From: Linanthus parryae
Taxonomy: Eukaryota; Streptophyta; Magnoliopsida; Ericales; Polemoniaceae
Assembly (NCBI GenBank): GCA_023055425.1
Contig: JALGPY010000034.1
Coordinates: 186,001-250,000, forward strand
Length of the DNA stretch: 64,000 nt
Reading direction: 5' to 3'
The position numbers and the translations under genes were made by a program. Shown one piece after another: positions 11,201 to 19,779 of this stretch. Positions within the stretch are counted from its first letter, which is position 1; each line of letters starts with the position of its first letter. The notes below the pieces were generated by a model. It searched no databases and had not been told where the DNA came from. It was given only the letters and a program-made list of their open reading frames with translations.

Positions 11201-12369
11201 TTGATCTCCCTTGGAATCAGACAGAAGACTCTTTGATTTGGCCTTGGTGCAATGATGGAAATTTCTCTGTCAAATCAGGTATTTTGGTGGCAAAAGATAT
11301 GTTTGAAAGTGCAGCTATAAAAGGCACTCCTGGCTTCACTGATTTCAATGACTCAAAAGCTTCTTCCTCTTTTAACTTTTCAAAAGAATACTGGAAATAT
11401 ATCTGGGCTCTTCAACTCCCTCCAAAAATTAAACATTTTTGGTGGAGAGTCAGTAACTCAGCTCTAGCAACCAAATGCAATCTCTTTGTGAGAGGGTGTG
11501 CTCTGGACAAATTATGCCCTATTTGTGGCAAAGAAGCAGAAGATCTCTATCATTTATTTTTGGGATGCAGTTGGACAATTCCTATATGGTGTGCTGTTGG
11601 TCTCAATGTGAAAAAATTTGGTCACAAGGATATAAATTTCAAACTGTGGCAGCAAGAAGTTTTTGACTCTTTAAGTAAACAAGGAAACTGCTTCAGAAAT
11701 GTGGTCTGGACCTGCTGGATGGTGTGGAAGGAGAGGAACAATTTTGTTTTTAATGGTGTTTCTGTGAATCCTAGACAAGTGGTGACTAAATCTCAGTTTC
11801 AAATGGCTGAATTTGATCAGATCCAGAATGGGTGGAGTAAGGTGAATGGTCAAGGTACAAATGAAACTACAATTGCAAAGTGGATTAGACCTGAGATGGG
11901 TATGTGGACCTGTAACTTTGATGCTTGCTGGAGTCCAAAATCTCTAGTGATGACTGCTGGCTGGGTTCTGAGGAATAATCTGGGTTTTGTGATTGATGGT
12001 GGATGCTGGAAGGGGTTTGCAAATTCTGCTTCTGTAGCTGAAGCAAAAGCTTTTAGATTTGCTGTTATGGAGAACAAAGACTTGCTTTCAAGAATTAAGT
12101 TTGAAAGTGACTGTAAGTCATTAGTTGACATCTACAAAAATGGCATCAAAAGCAACTGGGAAGTTGCTGCTATTATACAAGACTTGCTGCAAAACATACA
12201 CAAAGAAGATGTTAATGTTTGCTGGATTAGGAGGAGTGCAAACACAGCAGCAGATAGATTGGCTAGGTTAGCTTTAAAGGTTGATTTAGATGAGGTGAAT
12301 CCTTTGTTGGATCCTAGTTTTGTTGCTATTATTGACTCAGACCGTTGTAACAGTTCTATTCCTGGTTAA
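8218..12369 (+). CDS. LINE ORF2 protein: endonuclease, reverse transcriptase, RNase H
   Basis: 1383 codons, uninterrupted. It nicks the target and copies LINE RNA onto it. Domains in order: an APE-type endonuclease (WNCQGLG at residues 5-11, SETK near 35, GDCND near 138, GSDHAPF near 220); a reverse transcriptase with RQGDPISPYLF and the catalytic FADD at about residue 685; a zf-RVT-like cysteine motif (CPICGKEAEDLYHLFLGC, near 1100); and an RNase H of the kind found at the C terminus of many plant L1 elements (NFDAC, AEAKAF, ESDC, about 1225-1355). All expected catalytic positions look present. The start codon lies in the ATGTTAA overlap with ORF1. Only 37 bases separate the stop from the poly(A) tract. 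Confidence 0.94.
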   Translation: MLSLCWNCQGLGRPLTVQRIRGLVQDHRPTLVFLSETKNKIGKIDRIRRSLQFPNADYVAPIGIAGGLALWWTDEIEVNTMWKSEFMFQIQVTFPNGTEEIWILIHAPAVYAQRRKFWKELYQVSLSFDKPWIIMGDCNDIVDASDKSGGNAAFQWRINQFRSFISDCGLVELQSQGLSYSWTNKRLNGNVREMLDRAFMSPAWSIKNPKAKLVRKSIWGSDHAPFLIFSEWSVAKHKASFHFSSLWLDFESCYSTIKENWASVQAANPITRLTSNLSSCRKALIKWSKETVKNNVIEIRRLEEQLLVLQNQPWSLQNEESQDKVRRSIAEYWRKEEIYWKEKSRINYLREGDKNSRYFFLTTVQRRNSNAINRLQNEHHQWVDQPAELANLARQYFTQLFAFTPGQHDEECLQFITPRISDQDNIVFDLIPSAAEIEQVVFSFNPNKAPGIDGYSGTFYQSQWGVIHKEVVEAVKQVFISKSFPTSVNRTVIALIPKLKQAEKMSDFRPIALCTFLYKVIAKLVANKIKRVLPKIISEEQSAFVPRRLIQDNIIIAQEVFHNIKNKKKGKQGAIAIKLDLQKAYDKVNWSFLFKVLYKLGFSSKIISLIQHCVTTVSFQVKLNGQVGEVFSPGRGIRQGDPISPYLFVIIMEVLSTNLKTALSQGSLQGLKINRTADPINHLFFADDALIFLEASHQEVRNFFSILGQFCDASGMEININKSGMLCSPNTKEEDLTAITEICAIPELDRNLHYLGVPAFWGRSKSQSVSFVYDKVNAKLQGWKKDSLSYAGREIYLKAVAYAIPSYSMSSLLFPVKMCSSLVKSMRNFWWSGNVLKRKICWTSWRKLTSTKSRGGMGFRDLRLLNLSLLAKSCWRLLQNPDSLCAKVLKWKHHPSGDLLQAKLGHLPSWSWRSIQAGMAVIKKGAMWKVGNGKRIHIFEDKWCPNLLGKKPQKTSANANLRMVSDLINHNTQRWKVSLLNNCFSRKEVAAILAIDLPWNQTEDSLIWPWCNDGNFSVKSGILVAKDMFESAAIKGTPGFTDFNDSKASSSFNFSKEYWKYIWALQLPPKIKHFWWRVSNSALATKCNLFVRGCALDKLCPICGKEAEDLYHLFLGCSWTIPIWCAVGLNVKKFGHKDINFKLWQQEVFDSLSKQGNCFRNVVWTCWMVWKERNNFVFNGVSVNPRQVVTKSQFQMAEFDQIQNGWSKVNGQGTNETTIAKWIRPEMGMWTCNFDACWSPKSLVMTAGWVLRNNLGFVIDGGCWKGFANSASVAEAKAFRFAVMENKDLLSRIKFESDCKSLVDIYKNGIKSNWEVAAIIQDLLQNIHKEDVNVCWIRRSANTAADRLARLALKVDLDEVNPLLDPSFVAIIDSDRCNSSIPG

Positions 12370-12525
12370 TGAAATTTCTCTTCCTTTGAAAAAAAAAAAA
12401 AAAAAAACTGAAGAAGAAGCATCATCAATCATCGATTGAAAAGGAAAACAAAATCCAGAGCACGGCATCGAGGAACCCAGAATTCAGATTCTTCTTTTTC
12501 TTCTGTTTCTCTGAAGGAGACGATT

Positions 12526-13686
12526 ATGGATTCTTCATCTACGGCTATTCTGGTTCGTACAGACTCTGGAGAGAGAATTCTTGAGAAAGAGTTGACCGAA
12601 GATTTGATGATCGAGATCGTCGCCAGACTGCCGGTGAAGTCACTGTTACGGTTCAAATGCGTCTCCAAGCGCTGGTACTCTCTCATACTCTCTCCTAACT
12701 TCATCGCCCTTCACTCTGCTTCACGCAGCCACAACAACAATGTCTCTTTGTTGCTCGAATCGCGTGATCATTCGTTTACCAATATTACTGCTGCTGGAAG
12801 GCGTGTATACACAACCGTCTCCGTCCGATTCGGCTATCTCCCTAAGACATTGACTTTTTCTGGTCACCAAGGCATTGAAATGGTGGGTTGTTTCAATGGA
12901 GTTGTATGCTTGTCTCTCCCACAACACAAGTATGCTCTTTGGAACCCTGCCACTAGACAGATGCGACTAATTGGTGATGCTCCCATGAACAATGATTGGA
13001 ATGTAGGAAATCTGACTAACAGAAATGCTCGATGGTATGGCTCTGGGTTTTGCTTTGATCCAGTAGCCAATGCTTTTAAGGTGGCACAAATTACATTGAC
13101 CTCTTCAAATGAAGGAACTCGGGCTCAAGTCAATGTATTCTCTACTGCTACCAGCTCTTGGACCGAGAAGAATACACAGTTCCCTCATCGTATCATGTCA
13201 GGTGGTTCCAATGTTACTCGTGGTGGCGCATATGTGAATGGGTACATACATTGGCATGTATCTATATCCGAAGGTATGTACATTCTAGGTTACGACATGA
13301 TCGGTGAGGTTTTTAAGCGGATTGAGATGCCAACCTGTCTCGTCTATGGCGATATGCGTCTTACTGCTTACAAAGGATCTCTTGCCGTTATTGTTCACAC
13401 ACCGGCTGATATACACTATCCTGGGGCTGATGTGTGGGTGATGAATGAGTGTGGTGGCTCTAATCAATCATGGTCCAAAATACTCACTTTTAAATCATCC
13501 AATAAACTTGTACGTGTTCTAGGATTTTTCAGGAAGGATGATGTTGATTTCATACTCTTCTATGAGGAACCGGACTGCATTTTGTACTTGCATGATCCTC
13601 AGAACGGGGCGACCGAGAGGTTCTGGATAACAAAATCCCTGTCGGAGATCTTCTTATACAGTGAGAGCCTTGCATCCATTAAATAG
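12526..13686 (+). CDS. F-box protein with F-box-associated domain
   Basis: 386 codons, one exon, intact. F-box proteins of this kind act in SCF ubiquitin ligases: the F-box binds a SKP1-like adaptor and the C-terminal region recruits a substrate, which cannot be inferred here. An F-box lies at about residues 25-65 (LPVKSLLRFKCVSKRWYSL). The rest matches plant F-box-associated (FBA) domains, with VGCFNGVVCLS, LWNPATRQ, YGSGFCFD and LTAYKGSLAV in the usual order. The ATG at 12526 is chosen because it aligns with the start of the paralogue at 53872; the frame is open for 30 more codons upstream but has no ATG. A 6.3-kb LINE sits just upstream and may alter expression. The name CPR1/CPR30-like would be a family guess only. 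Confidence 0.92.
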   Translation: MDSSSTAILVRTDSGERILEKELTEDLMIEIVARLPVKSLLRFKCVSKRWYSLILSPNFIALHSASRSHNNNVSLLLESRDHSFTNITAAGRRVYTTVSVRFGYLPKTLTFSGHQGIEMVGCFNGVVCLSLPQHKYALWNPATRQMRLIGDAPMNNDWNVGNLTNRNARWYGSGFCFDPVANAFKVAQITLTSSNEGTRAQVNVFSTATSSWTEKNTQFPHRIMSGGSNVTRGGAYVNGYIHWHVSISEGMYILGYDMIGEVFKRIEMPTCLVYGDMRLTAYKGSLAVIVHTPADIHYPGADVWVMNECGGSNQSWSKILTFKSSNKLVRVLGFFRKDDVDFILFYEEPDCILYLHDPQNGATERFWITKSLSEIFLYSESLASIK

Positions 13687-15187
13687 GTAAAGGACCAGTG
13701 ATCCCCATGTCATATGTCTTTGACTATTTGTCCATCTTTTTTGTTCAAGATTGCTTTTGTTTTTCTTATGAAGTCTTGCTAGTGCTTTCTTTGACATGTC
13801 TCAATGTTTAAGAAAACTAAGTGTTTGATAAGAAACTCTAAAAAAGAAGCAAATAGACCGATAGTTGTTCGAAACAAATTTGATTATTCTATAATAGTGT
13901 AGTACAATCAACTTTATCAGGGAAATTTGAAGTGGAAGTAATGTGTCCGCACAATGAAACCACAAAAAGTACGTGAGAATCGATAATATTTTGAGTTAGG
14001 CATAAAATGAAGATTATCGGTAATAATTGATGCAATTGACTTTTAGTGGTGAAAATTTGTGTTAATAATGCTTTGGGTCATTGAAGTGAGGTAGAGTTAG
14101 GTCAGATGGTTGTGGTTTTGTGCCCACAGCCTGACGTCTTGGGTTCGACTCTGGTATGAGGAGGAGAAGTGAGGTAGAGTTGAGGTTGAATTTGTGTTTG
14201 TGAATATAATTGCTTTTTTTTGTAGAACTCTTGCATTTTTCTTTTCTATGAACGAATTTGATATCATAAACACATAATTGGCACCCGCCGAGTCTTTAGC
14301 ATTGATACGTTTCTTTATCATTTCTTTACTTTTTCTTGTTGCGAGGCATTGATGCATTTTTTATGGATGTTCTCCATACCAACAGTTCATTAAGTATAGC
14401 TACCTACTATTAGATGGAGGTGCAGCTATTCCTCCTCCCATGTTTGGAAAAACATCTACATAGGAAGAAAATTATTAAGGGTTTGCACTTCATGTAATCT
14501 AAATACGATATGTGTGGCGGTGAACACTGAAGAGATATAATAGCTGTGTCTTATAGAGGCTCTGAGTCTGAACCATTATTGCACTCACCTTTTTGTATTC
14601 TGCTTCCAATTTTATTTCAGTTACCTCCTGCTAACTTTTTTTCCATGTTGTATTTGTTTTCAGCCAATATTTGGAGCGTGCGGATTTCCTTGCAAGATAT
14701 TAATCTCGCAAGCTAACAAATGAACTGTTTCTGCTACGGTGACATCCAGCTTCAGCCTCATTCTGTCAAGCCTTAATCTAGGTCGTGTCCATGTGTACTT
14801 AAAATCCTTGTACTGTTGTTTCCCCTCAAAGAGCCAAGAAAATCTTTTTTTTTAACTTTGCGAGGAGCAGTATTTCAAAGGCTTATTTGTGTGGTAGTTA
14901 AGGTCTAAAAAGGTATTTTTTTTTGTAAGTACATGATTAGGCCTTCAAAACCTGGATGTGGTGATTGTTTTATCCATTTAAATTCTTGATTTTAGCCTAA
15001 AGAAGTGTGGTCGACACTCTTGTATTGTTGTTTTGGTGCTTAAATTATCAACACTCTGTGTTGTCTCGTACCTGAACCTCTTGTATTTATAAGTTTGTCG
15101 AAACTTATGTACCTCATCCATGAAAGTTGGACGGGGAATTCTGATAATTAAATTTTGCAATCCTGTGACTTAGTGAACCAAAACCTT
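13687..15187. other. 3' flank of the F-box gene and intergenic DNA
   Basis: The first part (to about 13850) aligns with 1-120 and with the flank of the third F-box copy. The remainder is AT-rich with no convincing coding region. A tRNA-like retroposed fragment lies at 14083-14181. The minus-strand frames at 14097-14357 and 14978-15160 show no recognisable domain and are not called. Confidence 0.5.
14083..14181 (+). repeat. tRNA-like SINE fragment between 16-bp direct repeats
   Basis: A perfect 16-bp direct repeat (gaagtgaggtagagtt, 14083-14098 and 14166-14181) flanks a 67-bp insert. The insert has a box-B-like GGGTTCGACTC (about 14139-14149) and, upstream, an AGGTCAGATGGTTG stretch that could be a degraded box A. 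This is the layout of a tRNA-derived SINE head with a target duplication. No A- or T-rich tail lies inside the repeats, and the predicted T-stem pairs poorly, so it may instead be a truncated SINE or a local duplication. Confidence 0.4.
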
Positions 15188-15404
15188 GCCAGATGATATC
15201 ATGCGTAACTATATATGAAAGTGGGTGTGCCGACCAAAATACATATGTTTTGTTCTTTATAATATTTTAGTAGTGCTCTTTTGGATGTTTGAAATAAAGT
15301 TCTTATCATGAGCCGGATAAATATAATGACTTGTGTTCTTTCAGTAAGCAGAGACTTGGTATAGTATATACCCTCTAATTTGTTAACAAACAATGTAGTT
15401 TGTC

Positions 15405-15736
15405 GAGCAGCCTGCATTCCGGGACGCACCACTTTTGTTGTATAAAGGCAGAAGATCAGCTTGTTTAACGAGTGTCTTGTAGCTAAGGTTCCGCGAGTGT
15501 CTTGTGCACCATAAGCTTGCTAAATTAGCTATGTCAAATAATATGTAGTAGTGGCGGTATGCTATGTGACTCTTTTGCTGTCCATATTGTCGCAGACGCC
15601 TGGTTAGTAGCTTTGCTCTAGTTCTAGTAGTGCTGTATTAGGATTGCAAACATGACTCCCTCTGTATAATTCCGTTCGTATGTACCTGCCGGTGCGTTCC
15701 GTTTTATTAATGCAATTTCTTACCTTCTTACAAAAA
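15405..15736 (+). mobile_element. Short retroposon with LINE-like tail
   Basis: About 332 bp ending in ttattaatgcaatttc...cttac plus an A run, very like the 3' ends of the LINEs here. It is flanked by a 17-bp direct repeat (aaacaatgtagtttgtc, 15388-15404 and 15737-15753). This fits a 5'-truncated LINE or a non-autonomous retroposon that uses LINE machinery. The same insertion is present in the duplicate near 45918-46255, so it predates the segmental duplication. Confidence 0.6.
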
Positions 15737-15886
15737 AAACAATGTAGTTTGTCATGTTAAAATGTGAAATCATATAATTTAACCCGAACATCATTATGAC
15801 CACCTCAAGGGCGATGGCTACACATCACAATGATTATTGATTAAAAATTTTCATGTATTGAAAGGAAAATAGTTGTCAACATTCAG

Positions 15887-16235
15887 TACGGTCTCTCTCT
15901 CTAGAATTCTTTCCAGAGATGTGAGTTTACTGGGTTCGTTACCCTAATTTGGCGTCTCTTTGGCGATTTCGTGAGCTATTTGCTCTTGTTCTAGCTTCTT
16001 TTGCTTTCCTCTTATACTTTTCTTGTGTGTCTATGGGTCTGTGAGTTATTTTATTTCGCTAGTTTTTCTCAAATCGAAGATTCTCTGGTCAGCTTGAAGG
16101 TATCGATGCAGGCTCAAACAGAACAGATCTGGTTAATCTGGATCTCGAAGAGGACGTAAAGACAGCATCGGAGGTATCTAAGAAGGTGCGGGTGGGTAAG
16201 ATCTTGTCCCTAAAAAAAATTTCTGCAAATACTGT
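15887..16235 (+). mobile_element. LINE 5' fragment interrupted by the Tat element
   Basis: The 5' untranslated region and first codons of a LINE ORF1, starting with the CT-rich head. It matches 46393-46750, the start of the second LINE. It breaks off after the bases actgt (16231-16235), the presumed 5-bp target duplication of the Tat element. The matching right-hand copy has been lost with the truncated 3' LTR. Confidence 0.75.
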
Positions 16236-16860
16236 TGTAGATAGTGCTTTCTGAGCTGACAGATCTTGGCCACGTGGCAACCATCCAGCACACCATACTG
16301 TGCTCCACACACACAGGATCACCAGCCGAGCTGATCCATGTGGGGGCTGCGAGACAGAGCCCTCGCATACCACTGCACGGGACTTGTAGGGACTTAGTGG
16401 TTTGGAGGCTAGAGTAAGCCCTGTCGCGTGCGAGCCAAGCCCGCACGCGACCTTTAGTAACTGTTTTGAGAGATTTATGGCACGAGCTCCATAAACCCGG
16501 TCAATCCGGTCAAACCCGGTCAACCTCGTAACGGTTCCGGTATTCGCGCACCACGTGCTGTAACGGTTCCTATATACTCGGACGAACGTGCCGTTATGGT
16601 TAAGCTAATTAAGCCGCCATCAATGGGCGCATTAACCACACTACAACGGTCATGTTCTCCAGTATATATAGATCGTCAACCTTTCCATACAAAGGAGAAC
16701 ACAATTGCCATACGCGGAAGCTCTGCCAAACCTCTGTCTCTCTCTCAGACATTGCTACTGACTTGCTCTCTCCCTACACACAACCCTACTCTTCCTGTGT
16801 GATCCTTGATCCACTACATACGGTGTACACGGAGGTCTCCCCGCCGGAATCTCTTGTGCA
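16236..16860 (+). repeat. 5' LTR of the Tat element
   Basis: About 625 bp, beginning TGTAGATAG and probably ending at the CA at 16859-16860. A TATA-like stretch (tatatata, 16663-16670) fits a transcription start in the last quarter. The primer-binding site should lie directly downstream in ttggtgaacccgacgtgaac (about 16864-16883); I could not assign the tRNA. The right LTR copy matches to its position 500. Confidence 0.8.
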
Positions 16861-16902
16861 CATTTTGGTGAACCCGACGTGAACTTACCAACAAAAGCAA
16901 CC

Positions 16903-18140
16903 ATGTCTCAGGAGGATGATGTCAGCAACAGATCCCCCTCCACCGAAGCTCCCTCGGGAGACGAGACTCGCCGTACTCCAACGACTCCCGGCGAGACACC
17001 GACGTTAGAGTCTTTGGACGCCACCGTCCAAAGTCAGGCGAAAGCTCTCAAGGCTCAATCTGCGCAATTAGAACGGATCTTGGCCGTCCTGGGCACCCTT
17101 ACGCCAAACCCTTCATCAGCCACCGCTGTCCCTCAAGGAGGAGGAACCTCTAACGCTCCAGGATTGGGAGTGTCAACCGCGCCTCCCAACCCCAATCTGC
17201 AAACTCCACCGTCGACTACGCAGTTGCCTTCGGTTCAGGGATCAACGGCCCAGATGCTGCCTCTTGCTGCCCACGCTCCTCAGCCCTCGGCTTTGGTGTC
17301 TAACCCAACTCTGCATTACCCTTTGCCTCCCCCAACGGCGATCTGGGGGAATGCGGGTAGTCAGTATGCTCCCAATCCTCCGACGGCGTATGTGTCGCCC
17401 CCGCCTGCCGCAACCCCTCCATCAGCTACCGAGGGGAGCATTCCAGAATGCATGACGTCTCTGCAGAAGCGTGTGGACACTATTCTGGCTCATCAGTCAT
17501 TCGCGGATACCATTATCCCGAAGTTAGACAACGATCCACCCATTCCACGGGAGATCTATCTCATGCCTAACCCGGCGGGGTACAAGGCTCCTAAATGGGA
17601 TAAGTTCGAGGATGTCAATGGAAACGCTCATGAGCATGTCATGCGTTTCATTGATGTCATGGGTCCGTACGGAGCTGATCCCAAGCTGCTGATGCGAGAG
17701 TTCCCAAAATCTCTAGGGAACGTAGCATACAAATGGTACCGAACATTGGAAGCCGGATCCGTGAAGACTTGGGACGACATGGTCCAGAAGTTCTACACCA
17801 AGTTCTTCCAGATGGAAGAAAAGGTGACGATGATCCATCTCTCGCGGATGTATCAGAAGCGCGAGGAGGATGGAATAACTTTCATCAAGAAATTCAGGGC
17901 GAAATCCTTGGAGTGCAAAGATCCAATGCCCGAAAGCCGGCTCGTAGAGATATGCCTGCAGTGCATGCGAGATGAGTACAAAGTTATGCTCATCAATTTG
18001 CAAACACCTACGTTTTCAAAGCTAATCGAATGCACGAAGAACATCGAGCCTATAGTCGAGAGACAGAAAAAGAAGAGCGCTCCGGAGCGACCTTCGAGCG
18101 GCACTACCTACAAGATCGGGAGATTTAGTTACAAGAGGGG
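16903..18140 (+). pseudogene. Tat gag, N-terminal part, split by the Athila insertion
   Basis: The ATG at 16903 opens a capsid/nucleocapsid precursor frame of 412 codons before the guest element interrupts it. Residues 1-190 are Pro/Ser/Thr/Ala-rich. Residues about 225-400 match the plant retrotransposon gag domain (KWDKFEDVNG, MREFPKSLGNVAYKWYR, YTKFFQMEEKV, FIKKFRAKSLEC). The reading frame continues across the insertion after one 5-bp copy of the target duplication is discounted, to 30684 and beyond. The apparent continuation to 18201 is Athila LTR sequence. Confidence 0.82.
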
Positions 18141-19779
18141 TGATGCGCAAACTAACGTGATGTCGCAAGTGTACGAATCTTGTAATACCGGGTGCAATTA
18201 GACTCGGGTGATCGTTCCCACAAGGACTGTTTCGGGTTTACTTACGTTGTCAGTTTCGGTTTAACCGAGTGTAGTAACAAGGAGGAGTAGGTTGTGATTG
18301 TAGTGACTTAAACTAAGAACAGAAATTAAAACGTAAACGTAAATATTTTTTGTGCCGTTTTCTGAAATAAGTTGAATTGGTTGTAACGGTAATAGATGAA
18401 GACTAGGTTCCAGGATCCCCTAGGGTTTCTACAGATTTTACGTTTTTCGGTTTGATATGAAAACACTCAGCAGTCTTGTTATCTGTGCAACGTACCAGTT
18501 GTGCAGTGACCTTTCAGATTCCACACGTAATCCCGATCCTGCAGACGTTCGGATTCCTGTTAAGCTGCCTAAGTCTGCAGTCTCGTTCTAAGCCTGTTTG
18601 GGTTTCTAACCTGTCCTAATGGCCCGGGTCAGATTCTCCAACAGTTGGTCTCACGTTTTTCAATGCTAGCCCTATCTCCCTTTCTCTGGTCGGTCTATCA
18701 GGGTAAGGTACTAAATCCTGTCTTTTCTTCCTAACCCTAACCTGACGTTTTCACCTACAGGCTCGGGTCTATAGCAATTCTGGTTCGCGACTCCGATCAT
18801 GCATATACGATAACAGTCAAAGACAGAATAACAGATAAAGCTGCTGAATTTAAGATAACAATCATGAATCCATAATCAAACATCTATAATAAAATCTGGA
18901 TACGAAACCCTAGGTTCACCGAGAACCTAGGTAAAAGGTTTAGCTACTAAGTGACATAATTAAATAACAACGTTTCTGAATAAGAGAGATAGTGAAATCA
19001 AACGCGTGCTGTAGATGCTGAATTCCTGCTTCCGTGCTCACCGAGAGTGCTCTGCGATCTCCTTTCGGTTGTGCTGAGAATTGTGTTGTGTGTTTTTGAT
19101 GAGCACTGGACGAGTCTTTATATAGTGCTGAAGACGTTTCTGGAAACTGCCGAAATTACAAAACTGCCACTGGGCCGAAACCGCCTCGGGAAACGGGTCG
19201 ACTGTCACCGCCACGGGATGTCTCTGGATGCGTACCAGGCTCCTCGGGATGTCTCGGGATGACTGCTGATCTTCTCGGAGTGTGTTTCATCCGTCTCGGG
19301 ATGCGTGCCAAACTGCTCGGGATGCCTCGGGATGCGTGCCAAGCTCCTCGGGATGCCTCGAGATGCGTGCCTGGCTCCCCGGGATGCGTGCCAATCTTCC
19401 TCGGGACACGTGCCAATCTCCTCGGGATGCCTCGAGATGCGTGCCTGGCTCCCCGGGATGCGTGCCAATCTTCCTCGGGAAACGTGCCAATCTTCTCGAC
19501 TTGCATGCTCGGCTTCTCAGCCTCCTCGGATCCTTCACCCGCATGCCTGCTTCATTTCCGGCTCCTGCACAAGTCCTATCCCTGCATCAACGACACGAAA
19601 CAAAACCCGTGATCATATCTCGATATGCGTGAAATAAAGCAGTTTATGCGTCTAGGAGATAAAAACAGCAAACCGTGAATTCCTGAGTCAAACGGGGCAG
19701 AAATTGACTAAAACGCTCATTTAGGACGAAAATACCCCTCAAATTGGGTAAACCGATATCTCCTAGTGAGGAGCTATCA
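18141..19779 (-). repeat. Athila 3' LTR (left)
   Basis: 1639 bp, TGATGCG to ATCA on the plus strand, the same length as the other LTR. A minus-strand TATA-like box reads tatataaag (19124-19116). An internal minisatellite lies at about 19200-19500. Confidence 0.92.
19200..19500. repeat. GC-rich minisatellite inside the Athila LTR
   Basis: Variants of ctcgggatgcgtgccaa recur about a dozen times, organised partly as a longer unit of roughly 84 bp present about twice (near 19330-19490). The same array is in the other LTR (about 30100-30400), so it existed before this insertion. It keeps several frames open on both strands by composition; none is a gene. Confidence 0.8.

Larger units (their letters stand above)
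6139..12406 (+). mobile_element. Full-length L1-type LINE retrotransposon
   Basis: About 6.27 kb, flanked by a perfect 15-bp target duplication (actgaagaagaagca, 6124-6138 and 12407-12421) and ending in an 18-base A tract. The 5' end begins with a CT-rich run (gtctctctctct) shared with the second LINE in this window. Both ORFs are open, so this copy may be competent or very recently inserted. It lies about 105-120 bp upstream of the ATG of an intact F-box gene, in the same orientation. Confidence 0.93.
15188..16235 (+). repeat. Segmental duplication, copy 1
   Basis: About 1.05 kb, aligning end to end with 45696-46750 at roughly 95 percent identity by eye. It contains a 218-bp unique part, a 332-bp retroposon, a spacer and the 5' end of a LINE. 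In copy 1 the LINE is interrupted by the Tat LTR at 16236; in copy 2 it runs on without that insertion. The two copies therefore document filled and empty states of the Tat insertion site. Confidence 0.85.

Noticed and set aside
16089..16523. Minus-strand frame repeated at 43156-43572
   Set aside because: It lies in the two Tat LTRs and is duplicated because the LTRs are; no protein features.
19156..19637. Several overlapping frames on both strands in the Athila LTR
   Set aside because: They are produced by the LTR minisatellite and recur in the other LTR; mutually overlapping frames argue against coding.
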